64,000 nucleotides of DNA from Miltoncostaea sp050250915 (GCA_050250915.1 JBFWNT010000003.1:170679-234678), one strand, 5' to 3'. Positions 26,410-34,812 are shown, counted from the first letter of the stretch. Made by a program: numbers and translations. Notes: generated by a model not told the origin, from the letters alone.

Positions 26410-26558
26410 TCGTCCCTGGGCGGCTCGGGGGCGGGCCCCCGCTCGGGCGGGCGGATGCGCAGCGCCCCCGACAGGACGAGGGTGATCAGCGGGATCCCGG
26501 CGGCCCCGGGCTCGGTGCCGAGTGGACGATTCGACGTGCGGGCGGTGTCCGGTGCCAT
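26406..26558 (-). CDS. Small hypothetical protein, 50 residues
   Basis: A short frame from ATG 26558 with GGAGG 7 bases upstream, ending in TAG that overlaps the Nramp stop on the other strand. The product has a central hydrophobic stretch GIPLITLVLSGAL flanked by Arg/Pro-rich ends. It could be a small membrane-associated peptide. Support is the ribosome site only. The rest of the 334-base gap between Nramp and argJ (26559-26743) shows nothing convincing. Confidence 0.4.
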   Translation of the reverse strand: MAPDTARTSNRPLGTEPGAAGIPLITLVLSGALRIRPPERGPAPEPPRDD

Positions 26559-26743
26559 GGATGAGCCTCCGGTCGCGGTCGGTGGGGATGTACCGATGGT
26601 GATGCCCCCGCCCTGCGAGCCCTATCGCCCCAGGGCCAGGATCCGGGCCCGGGCGGTCGACCACGTGAGCTGCCGCCGCCGCGCCGGTTCGGGCCGCGAC
26701 CCGGCGTCCATCCGGACGACCCGCGCGCAGCCATCCCGACGCG

Positions 26744-27907
26744 CTAGGTGTGGTACTCCGCGTTGAGGGTCACGTAGGCGTGGCCCAGGTCCGAGGCCCA
26801 CAGCTCGGCCGCGCCGTCGCCGCGGCCGAGGGCCACCTCCAGGTCGTACTCGTCCAAGGCGAGGATCCCGACGGCGCGGGGGTCGGCGAACGGGACGCCG
26901 TCCACCGTCACCACCGGCTCGTGCACGTCACCCGGCGCGCCCGCGAGGGCCTGCCCCACCGACTGGGAGATGCGGCCCCAGTTGGGGTCGCGGCCGAAGA
27001 CGGCCGTCTTCACCAGGCTCGACTCGCCCACCGCCCGCGCCACCCGCTCGGCCTCGGCGTCGTCCCGGGCGCCGCGGACGAGGACGCGCACCGCGTGCTC
27101 CGCCCCCTCCCCGTCCTTCACCATCTGGACGGCGAGCCAGCGGCACACGCAGGCGAGGGCGTCGGCGAACCGGTCGCGGTCGGCGCCGGCGAGCGGCGCG
27201 CCCGCCCCGCCCGCGAACACCACCAGCGTGTCCGAGGGGCTCATCTGGGCGTCCACCGAGATGCGGTTGAACGAGGCTGAGGCCGCCTCGGCGGTCATGC
27301 GCTGGAGGTCGGCCGGGTCGACCGCGGCGTCGGTGGTGACGTAGGCGAGCATCGTCGCCATGTCCGGCCGGATCATCCCGGCCCCCTTCGCGGCGGCGCC
27401 GATCGCCACCCGGCCCCCGCCCGGCAGCGCCAGCCGGAACGCGCCCCCCTTCGGGGCGCGGTCGGTGGTGCAGATCGCCGCGCCGAAGTCGCCGCCGCCC
27501 TCGCGCGACAGGCCCGCCACGGCGGCGTCGATGCCCGGCCCGGTGATGCCCATGTCCAGGCGCTCGCCGATCGTCCCGGTGCTGCACACCGCCACCTGGC
27601 CCGGGTCGAGTCCCAGGCCGGAGGCGGCGCGGGCGGCCATCGCGTGGGCGTCGTCCAGGCCCGGCGACCCGGTCGCGGCGTTCGCCTTCCCCGCGTTCAC
27701 CACCACCGCCCGCAGGCGGCTGCGGTCGAGGGTGCGGTTGCGGACGACGGGGGCCGACGGAAGGGCGCTGGTGGTGTCCACCATCGCCGAGGCGGTGGGC
27801 CCGTCGGCCACCAGGACGCCCACGTCCTTCAGCCCGGACGGCTTGAGCCCGCAGGCGACGCCCGCCGCGCGGAAGCCGGCCGGCGTGGTGACCGAGCCGT
27901 CCGGCAC
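26744..27907 (-). CDS. argJ: Bifunctional glutamate N-acetyltransferase / ornithine acetyltransferase
   Basis: About 387 residues. It transfers acetyl from N-acetylornithine to glutamate, closing the cyclic arginine pathway. The precursor self-cleaves at the threonine of the conserved MATML motif, visible here as GAGMIRPDMATMLAYVTTDA. Other family segments are TPAGFRAAGVACGLK, VVVNAGKANAATG and GRDPNWGRI. The start is unclear: the frame reads back to the argC stop without an ATG. I chose GTG 27907; a CTG at 27961 overlapping the argC stop is possible and would give the more usual N-terminal length. Confidence 0.93.
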   Translation of the reverse strand: MPDGSVTTPAGFRAAGVACGLKPSGLKDVGVLVADGPTASAMVDTTSALPSAPVVRNRTLDRSRLRAVVVNAGKANAATGSPGLDDAHAMAARAASGLGLDPGQVAVCSTGTIGERLDMGITGPGIDAAVAGLSREGGGDFGAAICTTDRAPKGGAFRLALPGGGRVAIGAAAKGAGMIRPDMATMLAYVTTDAAVDPADLQRMTAEAASASFNRISVDAQMSPSDTLVVFAGGAGAPLAGADRDRFADALACVCRWLAVQMVKDGEGAEHAVRVLVRGARDDAEAERVARAVGESSLVKTAVFGRDPNWGRISQSVGQALAGAPGDVHEPVVTVDGVPFADPRAVGILALDEYDLEVALGRGDGAAELWASDLGHAYVTLNAEYHT

Positions 27908-27957
27908 GGGCTCGAGGCCCTCGGGCGCCCGGAGCCAATCCGCGCGCGCGACGGGGT

Positions 27958-28941
27958 TCAGAGCAGGCCCTCCGTCTCCGGCAGGCCGGCCATGAGGTTG
28001 AGGTTCTGGACGGCCTGACCGGCCGCGCCCTTGCCGAGGTTGTCGATCACCCCGAACGCGGTGATCCGCCCGCCGCGGGGGTCGGCCATCGGGCACACCT
28101 GCGCGAAGTTGGTGTGCTGCACCGCGCGCATGCCGGGCGGCCGCTCCACCACCTCCACGAAGGGGTGATCGGCGTAGCGGTCGGCGTAGCGCTGCAGGAG
28201 GTCGTCCTGGTGCGGGACGTCCATGCCGGCGACGCGGGCGTAGCAGGTGGACAGCAGCCCCCGGTCCACGGGCACCAGGTGCGGCGTGAACGTGACCTGC
28301 ACCCCCAGCTCCTGCTCGATCTCGGGCGTGTGGCGGTGGGCGTAGACCTTGTACGGGCTCACGTTGTCGGCGGCCGACGAGTAGTGGACCGTCTCCGTGG
28401 GCGTGCGCCCCGCGCCGCTGACGCCGCTCTTGGAGTCGATGACGACGTCCTCGAGGTGGCCCTCCAGCGGAAGGAGCGCCAGGATCGACGCCTCCGGGAA
28501 GCACCCCGGGTTGGCGACCACCCGCGCCTCGGAGATCTCCGCGCGATACCGCTCCGGCAGGCCGTAGACCGCCTCGGCCAGCAGGTCCGGCCGGGGGTGG
28601 GCGAAGCCGTACACCGACGGGTACAGGTCGCCGTCGCGCAGGCGGTGGTCGGCCGAGACGTCCAGCACCCGCACGCCGCGGTCGACGAGCTCCGACACCA
28701 GGGCCGCGGCCTCGGCGTGCGGATAGGCCACGGCGGCGAAGTCGCCCTTCGACGCCGAGGCGACGTCCGGCGCCTCCAGCACCCGCTCCACCCGGTACTG
28801 GGGCGCGACGTCCACCAGCCGCCGGCCGGCATCGCCGCGGGCGGTGATGACCCCAAGGTCGAACGAGGGGTGCGCGTCGATGTAGGCGGTCAGCTGGGCG
28901 CCCGCGAAGCCCGCGGCGCCGAAGACGTGGACGGTCGGCAT
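27958..28941 (-). CDS. argC: N-acetyl-gamma-glutamyl-phosphate reductase
   Basis: A 327-residue NADPH-dependent reductase making N-acetylglutamate semialdehyde. The N-terminal nucleotide fold is VFGAAGFAGAQL. The active-site cysteine is near 147 in VANPGCFPEASI. The C-terminal half has SGVSGAGRTPTE, YKVYAHRHTPEIEQEL and FTPHLVPVDRGL. It lies 9 bases after pheT and immediately before argJ. The pathway order argC-argJ continues in argB-argD only after the 5-kb metal island. Confidence 0.95.
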   Translation of the reverse strand: MPTVHVFGAAGFAGAQLTAYIDAHPSFDLGVITARGDAGRRLVDVAPQYRVERVLEAPDVASASKGDFAAVAYPHAEAAALVSELVDRGVRVLDVSADHRLRDGDLYPSVYGFAHPRPDLLAEAVYGLPERYRAEISEARVVANPGCFPEASILALLPLEGHLEDVVIDSKSGVSGAGRTPTETVHYSSAADNVSPYKVYAHRHTPEIEQELGVQVTFTPHLVPVDRGLLSTCYARVAGMDVPHQDDLLQRYADRYADHPFVEVVERPPGMRAVQHTNFAQVCPMADPRGGRITAFGVIDNLGKGAAGQAVQNLNLMAGLPETEGLL

Positions 28942-28950
28942 CGGGAGGCC

Positions 28951-31371
28951 CTACCCCCGCAGGCGCGCGCCGCGCCCCGCCAGGGCGTCGCGCACGCGCC
29001 CGACCGCCGCGTCGATCTCGTCGTCGGTGAGCGTGCGCCCCGGGTCGGCCAGCGACAGCCGCAGGGCCAGGCTCACGTGACCGGCCTCCACCTGCTCGCC
29101 GGCGTACCGGTCGAACACGCGCACGTAGCGCACCAGCGGCGCCCCCGCCTCGCGCGCGGCGGCCACCAGCTCGGCGGCAGGGACGGTCTCGGCCACCACC
29201 AGCGCGAGGTCGCGGGTGGACACCGGGACGGTCAGCAGGTCCTCGTAGCGGGGCGGCCCGGCGTCCGCGGCCAGCAGGGCCTCCAGGTCGAGCACCACGG
29301 CGGCCACCGGCCCGGCCACGTCGAAGCCGCGCAGCACCAGCGGGTGCACCTCGGCGGCCCAGCCCACCACCCGCTCGCCGGCCACCAGCTTCGCCTGGCG
29401 CACCGGGTGGAAGTAGGGCGCCGCGTTGGCCCGCGCCTCGGCCCGCACGCCGGCGGCCCGCGCCAGCGCGGTCGCCAGCCCGGTCGCGGTCCACACGTCC
29501 ACCGGCCGCGGGTCGGCGCGCCAGCCCTCCGTGCGCTCGCGGCCCCACCGGACCGCGGCCAGGAACGGCCGCTCCAGCGCCTGGCCGTCGTCCTGCGGGG
29601 CGTACGTGCGCCCGATCTCGAACAGGCCGCCGTCGGCGATCTGGTGGGCCTGGTTGCGCGCGACGGCGCGCAGGAGCCCGGGCAGCATCGACCGGCGCAT
29701 CACCGCCATCTCGGCGCTCATCGGGTGGTCCATCCGGACAAGGTCCCGGCGCGGGTCGTCCGGGCCGATCCGCAGCAGGTCCAGGTCGGCCTCCGGCACC
29801 TGGCGGTACGTGATCGCCTCGCTCAGGCCCAGGTCGGCGCAGAGGCGCGTCAGGCGGCGCTCGAGCTGCTGCGCCGGGGTGAGGCGGCCGGTGCCGGCCA
29901 GGCGCGGCAGCAGCGCCGGGATGTCGCCCAGGCCGCGGATGCGCCCGACCTCCTCGATCAGGTCGATCTCGCGGGTCAGGTCCGAGGCCCGCTCGTACGG
30001 GATCTCCGCGACCAGGCCGTCGCCGTCGGGCGTCACGCCCAGGCCGAGGCGCCCGAGGATCGCCTCCGACTCCTCCGCCGGCACCTCCACGCCCAGGATC
30101 CTCGGCACGCGGGCGTGGCGCATCCGCACCGGCTCGCGGGCCGGCGCCGGCTCGCCGACGTCGATGGTGCCGGGCACCAGGGTGGCGCCGACCAGCTCCA
30201 CCAGCATCCGCGACGCCACCGACATGCCACGCGCCGGCAGCTCCCGCGGCAGGCCCTTCTCGAAGCGCCCGCTGGACTCGCTGCGCAGCCCGAGGCGGAG
30301 CGAGGTGTCGAGGATGGTGGGGCCGTCGAAGCTCGCGGCCTCCAGCAGCACGCGGGTGGTGCCCGCGTGGACCTCGGCGAACTCGGCGCCGAAGATGCCC
30401 GCGATCACGGCGGGCCGCTCGGCGTCGGCGATCGCGAGCATGGAGGAGTCGAGCACGCGCTCCTGGCCGTCGAGCGTGACGATGCGCTCGCCGTCGCCGG
30501 CCCGCCGCGCGATGACCGTGGCGCCGGCGAGCCGGTCGAGGTCGAACGCGTGGAGCGGCTGCCCGGTCAGCAGCATCACGTAGTTGGTCACGTCCACGAC
30601 GTTGTTGATGGCGCGCATCCCGGCCGCCTCCAGGCGCCGCGCCAGCCAGTCCGGCGAGGGCCCGACGGACACGTCCAGGAACACGCGGGCCATGTACCGC
30701 GGGCACAGGTCGGGGTCGCGGACCTCCACCGACGCGTGGTCGCGGACGTGCCCGGCGCCCTCGGCCGGCGGGTCCGACTCGTCGAGGGGCGCCAGCGCGG
30801 CGCCGGTGACGGCGTGCACCTCGCGCGCCACCCCGTACAGCGCCAGGCAGTCCGGCCGGTTGGACGTGATCTCCAGCTCCAGGACGGTCTCGCCCAGCGG
30901 GAGCACCTCGGCCAGCGGCGTCCCCGGGGCGGGGCCTTCCGGAAGCTCCATGATCCCGGAGTGGTCGTCCCCCAGGCCGAGCTCCCGGGCCGAGAGGATC
31001 ATCCCCCGGCTCTCGACCCCGCGCAGCTTCGCCACGCCGAGCGGCTTCTCGGCGCCGGGCAGCAGCGCGCCCGGCAGCGCCACCGCCACCGTCAGGCCGG
31101 CGGCGACGTTGGGCGCGCCGCACACGATCCCGGCGGGCTCGGCGTCGCCCAGGTCGACGCGGCACACCCGCAGCCGGTCGGCGTCGGGGTGCTGCTCGGC
31201 GGACAGGACGCGCCCGACCCGGAACGCGCCGAGGTTGCCGTTGGTGTCCGGCACGCCGGTGCGGTGGATCGCCTCGACCAGCGTCCCGCTGCCCGAGAGC
31301 GCCCGCGCCAGCTCCTCAGGGGGCAGGCCCGGGTCGACGTGGTCCCGCAGCCACGAGAGCGGCACCTTCAC
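28951..31371 (-). CDS. pheT: Phenylalanine-tRNA ligase beta subunit
   Basis: 806 residues. This subunit carries editing and tRNA recognition for the alpha2beta2 synthetase. Domains: N-terminal tRNA-binding OB fold (VGRVLSAEQHPDADRLRVC, about 50-160), B3/B4 editing domain (PRYMARVF, NNVVDVTNYVMLLTGQPLHAFD), B5 domain, synthetase-like core, and C-terminal FDX-ACB anticodon domain from about 715 (VPVSTRDLALVV). The start GTG 31371 overlaps the pheS stop as GTGA, giving near-equal subunit production. Confidence 0.96.
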   Translation of the reverse strand: MKVPLSWLRDHVDPGLPPEELARALSGSGTLVEAIHRTGVPDTNGNLGAFRVGRVLSAEQHPDADRLRVCRVDLGDAEPAGIVCGAPNVAAGLTVAVALPGALLPGAEKPLGVAKLRGVESRGMILSARELGLGDDHSGIMELPEGPAPGTPLAEVLPLGETVLELEITSNRPDCLALYGVAREVHAVTGAALAPLDESDPPAEGAGHVRDHASVEVRDPDLCPRYMARVFLDVSVGPSPDWLARRLEAAGMRAINNVVDVTNYVMLLTGQPLHAFDLDRLAGATVIARRAGDGERIVTLDGQERVLDSSMLAIADAERPAVIAGIFGAEFAEVHAGTTRVLLEAASFDGPTILDTSLRLGLRSESSGRFEKGLPRELPARGMSVASRMLVELVGATLVPGTIDVGEPAPAREPVRMRHARVPRILGVEVPAEESEAILGRLGLGVTPDGDGLVAEIPYERASDLTREIDLIEEVGRIRGLGDIPALLPRLAGTGRLTPAQQLERRLTRLCADLGLSEAITYRQVPEADLDLLRIGPDDPRRDLVRMDHPMSAEMAVMRRSMLPGLLRAVARNQAHQIADGGLFEIGRTYAPQDDGQALERPFLAAVRWGRERTEGWRADPRPVDVWTATGLATALARAAGVRAEARANAAPYFHPVRQAKLVAGERVVGWAAEVHPLVLRGFDVAGPVAAVVLDLEALLAADAGPPRYEDLLTVPVSTRDLALVVAETVPAAELVAAAREAGAPLVRYVRVFDRYAGEQVEAGHVSLALRLSLADPGRTLTDDEIDAAVGRVRDALAGRGARLRG

Positions 31372-32378
31372 GCGAACTGCTCCAGGAAGCGCAGGTCGTT
31401 CTCGAAGAAGAGCCGCAGGTCGGGCACCCCGAAGCGGATCATCGCGATGCGGTCCAGGCCGCAGCCGAACGCGAACCCGGTGTAGCGCTCCGCGTCGATG
31501 CCGCAGTACGTCAGGACGTTGGGGTCGACCATCCCGGCGCCCGCGAGCTCCAGCCACCCGGGGCGGCCGTTCTTGTCGGTGTACGACACCTGGATGTCCA
31601 CCGAGGGCTCGGTGAACGGGAAGAAGTGCGGCTGGAGCAGGATCTCCCGGTCCTTGCCGAGCAGCTCCCGGAAGAAGTGGAGCATCGTGCCCTTGAGGTG
31701 CGCCAGGGTCAGGCCCTCATCGACCGCCAGGCCCTCCATCTGGTGGAACATCGGGCTGTGGGTGGCGTCGATGTCGTCGCGGCGGTACACCGCCCCGGGC
31801 GCGATCAGGTAGATCGGCGGCTCGGAGCGCTGCATCTCGCGCACCTGCACCGGCGAGGTCTGGGTGCGCAGCATCCGGTCGGGGCGCCCCGCGATGAAGA
31901 ACGTGTCGCTGGGCGACCGGGCGGGGTGGCCCGCCGGCGTGTTGAGCGCCGTGAAGTTGTGCCACTCGGTCTCGACCTCGGGCCCGTCGGCCACCCGGTA
32001 GCCGAGCCCCAGGAGGATGTCCTCCATCTCCTGGCGGACCTGGGTGATCGGGTGGATCGCGCCGAGCGGGTGCGGATCGCCGGGCAGCGTGACGTCGGCG
32101 GTGTCGCGCTCGAGCGCCGCGCCCATCTCCTCCGCCTCGAGCAGGGCGGTGCGCTCATCCAGCGCACCCTCCACCGCGCGGCGCGCCAGGTTGGCGGCCT
32201 TCCCCACCTGGCCCCGCCGCTCCGGCGGCAGGGAGCCGATCGAGGCGAGCACGGTCGCGAGCGCGCTGCGGCGGCCGGTGTGGGCCACCCGCACGGACTC
32301 GAGCTCCGCGAGGTCGGACGCGCCGGCGATCGCCGCGAGCGCCTCCTCCTGGATCGCCGTGAGGTCGGGCTCGCTCAT
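31368..32378 (-). CDS. pheS: Phenylalanine-tRNA ligase alpha subunit
   Basis: A 336-residue class II synthetase catalytic subunit. N-terminal coiled coil (about 1-90), then motif 1 region HPITQVRQEMEDILLGLGY, motif 2 surroundings NFTALNTPAGHPARSPSDTF and RTQTSPVQVREM, and motif 3 YTGFAFGCGLDRIAMIRFG. It overlaps the SpoU-type methyltransferase gene upstream by 4 bases. I looked for a T-box or attenuator leader ahead of this gene and found no room for one. Confidence 0.97.
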   Translation of the reverse strand: MSEPDLTAIQEEALAAIAGASDLAELESVRVAHTGRRSALATVLASIGSLPPERRGQVGKAANLARRAVEGALDERTALLEAEEMGAALERDTADVTLPGDPHPLGAIHPITQVRQEMEDILLGLGYRVADGPEVETEWHNFTALNTPAGHPARSPSDTFFIAGRPDRMLRTQTSPVQVREMQRSEPPIYLIAPGAVYRRDDIDATHSPMFHQMEGLAVDEGLTLAHLKGTMLHFFRELLGKDREILLQPHFFPFTEPSVDIQVSYTDKNGRPGWLELAGAGMVDPNVLTYCGIDAERYTGFAFGCGLDRIAMIRFGVPDLRLFFENDLRFLEQFA

Positions 32379-33280
32379 CGGCCTTCGAGGGTATCCGACG
32401 CGGTCGCGCGCTGACGCGCCGCCTCGGCCATGAGCGCGGCGCCGGCGGCGGCCACGTTGAGCGACTCGGCGCCCTCGGCCTGGGGGATCGTGACCCGCAC
32501 CACCTCGCGGTCGTCGGCCAGGCCCTCCAGGGCCGACCCGAGGCCGGCCCGCTCGTTGCCGAGCGCCAGCACCAGGGGCCGCGCCAGGTCGGCCTCCCAG
32601 GGCGGCACCCCATCCCGCGGCACCGCGGCCAGCACGGCGAAGCCCTCGCGCGTGGCCAGGTCGGCGGGGCTCACGCCCTCCAGCAGCGGCAGCGCGAACG
32701 TGGCCCCCATGGCGGCGCGGGCGGCCCGGGGGTGGAAGGCGTCGGCGGAGCCGGGGCCCAGGGCCAGCCAGTCGGCGCCGAGCGCGGCGGCGGTGCGCAC
32801 CAGCGTGCCGACGTTGCCGGGGTCGGCGACCCCCGCCAGGTACACGCCCAGGTCGGGCGGGAACGCGACGTCCCGGAAGCTCCGGGGGGCCGGCTGGGGC
32901 ACGATCGCGATGACCCGCGGGGCGGCGGCCAGGCCGCTCGCCTGGGCCATCAGCTTGGGCGGCACCAGGTAGCGCTCGGCCAGGCCGGCGGTCGCGGCGA
33001 TCCGGGGGTCGTCGTCGGCGAGCCGCTCCGCGTCCCAGAGCATGGCGACGGGCCGCGCACCGGCGGCCAGGGCGGCGTCGACGAGGTCCTCGCCCTCGGC
33101 CACGAACAGGCGCCGCTCACGGCGCACCTTCTTGGCCTGCAACGCCCGCGCCAGCTGGAGCGCGGGGTTGCGGGGCGAGGTCGCGAGCCGCAGCCCGCGG
33201 GGTGCTCTAGGCGGTTGTGGCGACGCGCTCGCGGGCGTCGCGGGCGCGGGCGCAGAGGGCCGCGAAGGATGCGGGCTCAT
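32375..33280 (-). CDS. TrmH/SpoU family RNA 2'-O-methyltransferase
   Basis: A SPOUT-fold enzyme expected to methylate a ribose in 23S rRNA or tRNA with S-adenosylmethionine. An N-terminal substrate-binding part (ARALQAKKVRRERRLFVAEGEDL) is followed by the knotted domain with GVADPGNVGTLVRTAAALGAD, LALGNERAGLG and VTIPQAEGAESLNVAAAGAAL. The start is uncertain: the only ATG (33280) lies 74 bases inside rplT, giving 301 residues. Otherwise a CTG just after the rplT stop must be used. It sits in the rpmI-rplT-x-pheS-pheT run. Confidence 0.88.
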   Translation of the reverse strand: MSPHPSRPSAPAPATPASASPQPPRAPRGLRLATSPRNPALQLARALQAKKVRRERRLFVAEGEDLVDAALAAGARPVAMLWDAERLADDDPRIAATAGLAERYLVPPKLMAQASGLAAAPRVIAIVPQPAPRSFRDVAFPPDLGVYLAGVADPGNVGTLVRTAAALGADWLALGPGSADAFHPRAARAAMGATFALPLLEGVSPADLATREGFAVLAAVPRDGVPPWEADLARPLVLALGNERAGLGSALEGLADDREVVRVTIPQAEGAESLNVAAAGAALMAEAARQRATASDTLEGR

Positions 33281-33581
33281 GGGTGGCGAGCTCGGCCAGG
33301 ATCTTCCGGTCGAGCTCGACCTCCGCCAGCTTGAGGCCGTGGATGAACTCACCGTAGGTGAGCCCGTTCTCTCGGGCCGCGGCGTTGATGCGGGCGATCC
33401 ACAGGCGGCGGAAGTCGCGCTTGCGCACCCGGCGGTCGCGGTAGGCGTACCGGAGGGAGCGCTGCACCTGCTCCTTGGCGCGCTTGTACGAGGAGTGCTT
33501 GGTGCCCCAGTAGCCGCTGGCCTGATCGAGGACCTTGCGACGCTTCTTGCGGGCGCCGACCGAACGCTTGACGCGGGCCAT
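33207..33581 (-). CDS. rplT: 50S ribosomal protein L20
   Basis: A 124-residue basic protein that binds 23S rRNA early in large-subunit assembly. The sequence MARVKRSVGARKKRRKVL and ASGYWGTKHSSYKRAKEQV is diagnostic, and RLWIARINAAARENGLTYGEF is the globular-domain signature. It follows rpmI by 4 bases. In other bacteria L20 represses its own operon by binding the leader; no such leader was identified here. Confidence 0.98.
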   Translation of the reverse strand: MARVKRSVGARKKRRKVLDQASGYWGTKHSSYKRAKEQVQRSLRYAYRDRRVRKRDFRRLWIARINAAARENGLTYGEFIHGLKLAEVELDRKILAELATHEPASFAALCARARDARERVATTA

Positions 33582-33585
33582 CCGT

Positions 33586-33783
33586 CTACCTCTTCCCCAG
33601 CAGCCGCTTGACGCCCGGCACCATCTCGGGGGCCAGGGTGACCTCCTTGGAGAGGTGCCGCTGCTCCTTGCCCGACGTGTTCTCGAGGTTGTGCCGCAGA
33701 CCGGCGCGCTGGAACATGATCTTGCCGGTGCCGGTGACGCGGAACCGCTTGGTGGCGGCCCTCTTGGACTTCATCTTGGGCAT
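33586..33783 (-). CDS. rpmI: 50S ribosomal protein L35
   Basis: A 65-residue protein: MPKMKSKRAATKRFRVTGTG, then RHNLENTSGKEQRHLSKEV, ending VKRLLGKR. It is the first gene of the rpmI-rplT run. In most bacteria infC lies directly upstream; here infC is about 1 kb away with two genes on the opposite strand in between, so rpmI must have its own promoter within 33784-34027. Confidence 0.97.
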   Translation of the reverse strand: MPKMKSKRAATKRFRVTGTGKIMFQRAGLRHNLENTSGKEQRHLSKEVTLAPEMVPGVKRLLGKR

Positions 33784-33850
33784 GCGGAACTCTCTCGACG
33801 GGTTCGGGACCGGCGGAGAACACTAGCCGAATCGGGCGCGGCACGCGAGG

Positions 33851-33985
33851 ATGGGGACCGTGCGCCGCCTCCTCGCCGTCCTCGCCGCGACCTGGGCCGC
33901 CGCCTCGCTGGCCTGGTGGGTCCGCGGCCGCCGCCGCAAGGGCCGGGCGCTCGCCGCGGCCGCCGGCACCCCGCCGGCACCCTAG
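33851..33985 (+). CDS. Small single-span membrane protein
   Basis: 44 residues from ATG 33851 (or 41 from GTG 33860, which has GAGG 9 bases ahead). A hydrophobic helix LLAVLAATWAAASLAWWV is followed by a basic patch RGRRRKGR, which would fix the N terminus outside or in the membrane with the tail in the cytosol. No homologue is recognised. It lies between the divergent rpmI and padR regions. The coding call rests on composition and the membrane-like helix. Confidence 0.45.
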   Translation: MGTVRRLLAVLAATWAAASLAWWVRGRRRKGRALAAAAGTPPAP

Positions 33986-34027
33986 GCGCCTCCGGCCGGC
34001 CTTCCCCCGGGGTGCTTGCATCTGCGG

Positions 34028-34069
34028 TACTCAGCGTTACTATCTACTTGTAGTCAGTGACGCTGAGTA
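34028..34069 (+). promoter_or_regulatory. Inverted repeat, probable PadR operator
   Basis: Arms TACTCAGCGTTAC (34028-34040) and GTGACGCTGAGTA (34057-34069) match at 12 of 13 positions around a 16-base centre that contains TACTATCTACTTGTAG. The repeat ends 21 bases before padR, just ahead of its AAGAGGAGG ribosome site. Placement over the presumed promoter fits autorepression by PadR. Confidence 0.65.
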
Positions 34070-34090
34070 GCAAGAGGAGGACGCCGCCCG

Positions 34091-34444
34091 ATGGGCAGGC
34101 AGATGACGGAGATGCTCAAGGGGACGCTGGAGGGGATCGTCCTGGCGATCCTGGCCGTACGGCCCGCCTACGGGTACGAGATCACCGCGCGGCTCCGGGA
34201 GCAGGGCTTCTCGGACATCGCCGAGGGGACCGTCTACGCGCTGCTGATCAGGATCGAGCAGCGCGGCCTGGTGGACGTGCGGAAGGTCCCCTCGGAGAAG
34301 GGGCCGCCGCGCAAGGTCTACGCGCTCAACGCCCGTGGACGCGAGCAGCTGGCCGAGTTCTGGACGACCTGGGGCTTCCTCACGGACCGCATCGGGCGGC
34401 TCCGCAACGAACAGACCGACGAGATCGACGTGGGAGCGACGTGA
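34091..34444 (+). CDS. PadR family transcriptional regulator
   Basis: A 117-residue repressor of the short PadR-s2 type. The winged helix covers about 8-85: MLKGTLEGIVLAILA, GYEITARLREQGF, EGTVYALLIRIEQRGLVD and RKVYALNARGREQL. The C-terminal helix (AEFWTTWGFLTDRIGRL) forms the dimer interface. A GGAGG lies upstream. PadR proteins of this kind are usually self-regulated and paired with a DUF1048 gene, which follows directly here. The inducer is unknown. Confidence 0.92.
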   Translation: MGRQMTEMLKGTLEGIVLAILAVRPAYGYEITARLREQGFSDIAEGTVYALLIRIEQRGLVDVRKVPSEKGPPRKVYALNARGREQLAEFWTTWGFLTDRIGRLRNEQTDEIDVGAT

Positions 34445-34446
34445 TC

Positions 34447-34812
34447 ATGGCCAAGTGGATCGAGACCATCACCGGCTCGCTGGAGCAGAAGCGGGAGTAC
34501 AGGCGGTACGCGGCGCGCATCGAGGCGCTCCCCGACCCGTACGGCACCGTCGCGAAGGCGGTGCAGCGGTACCTCATGTATTACGGGGGCGTCACGGACG
34601 GCGACACCCTCGTGACGATGTCCGGCGATCTCGCCGACCTCTGGGAGCGCGCGGCGGCCGACGGCACGCCGGTGCGCACGATCGTGGGCGACGACCCGGT
34701 GGAGTTCGCCGAGACCTTCGCCCAGGCCTACAACGGCCGGCGTTGGATCGACAAGGAGCGCGACCGCCTGACGAAGGCCGTCGAGGACGCGCTCGCCGAC
34801 GCCCCCGTCTAG
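34447..34812 (+). CDS. DUF1048 family protein
   Basis: A 121-residue all-helical protein: MAKWIETITGSLEQKREYRR, YLMYYGGV and DDPVEFAETFAQAYNGRRWIDKER are the conserved blocks of DUF1048, a family found almost only next to PadR regulators. Its biochemical role is unknown. The start could also be GTG 34441, which overlaps the padR stop as GTGA. Its stop codon overlaps the stop of infC on the other strand by 4 bases. Confidence 0.88.
   Translation: MAKWIETITGSLEQKREYRRYAARIEALPDPYGTVAKAVQRYLMYYGGVTDGDTLVTMSGDLADLWERAAADGTPVRTIVGDDPVEFAETFAQAYNGRRWIDKERDRLTKAVEDALADAPV

Noticed and set aside
28114..31485. A 1123-codon open frame opposite argC and pheT
   Set aside because: Antisense shadow; pheT and argC are diagnostic on the minus strand.
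32379..32420. T-box or attenuator for pheST
   Set aside because: pheS overlaps the preceding methyltransferase gene, leaving no leader region.
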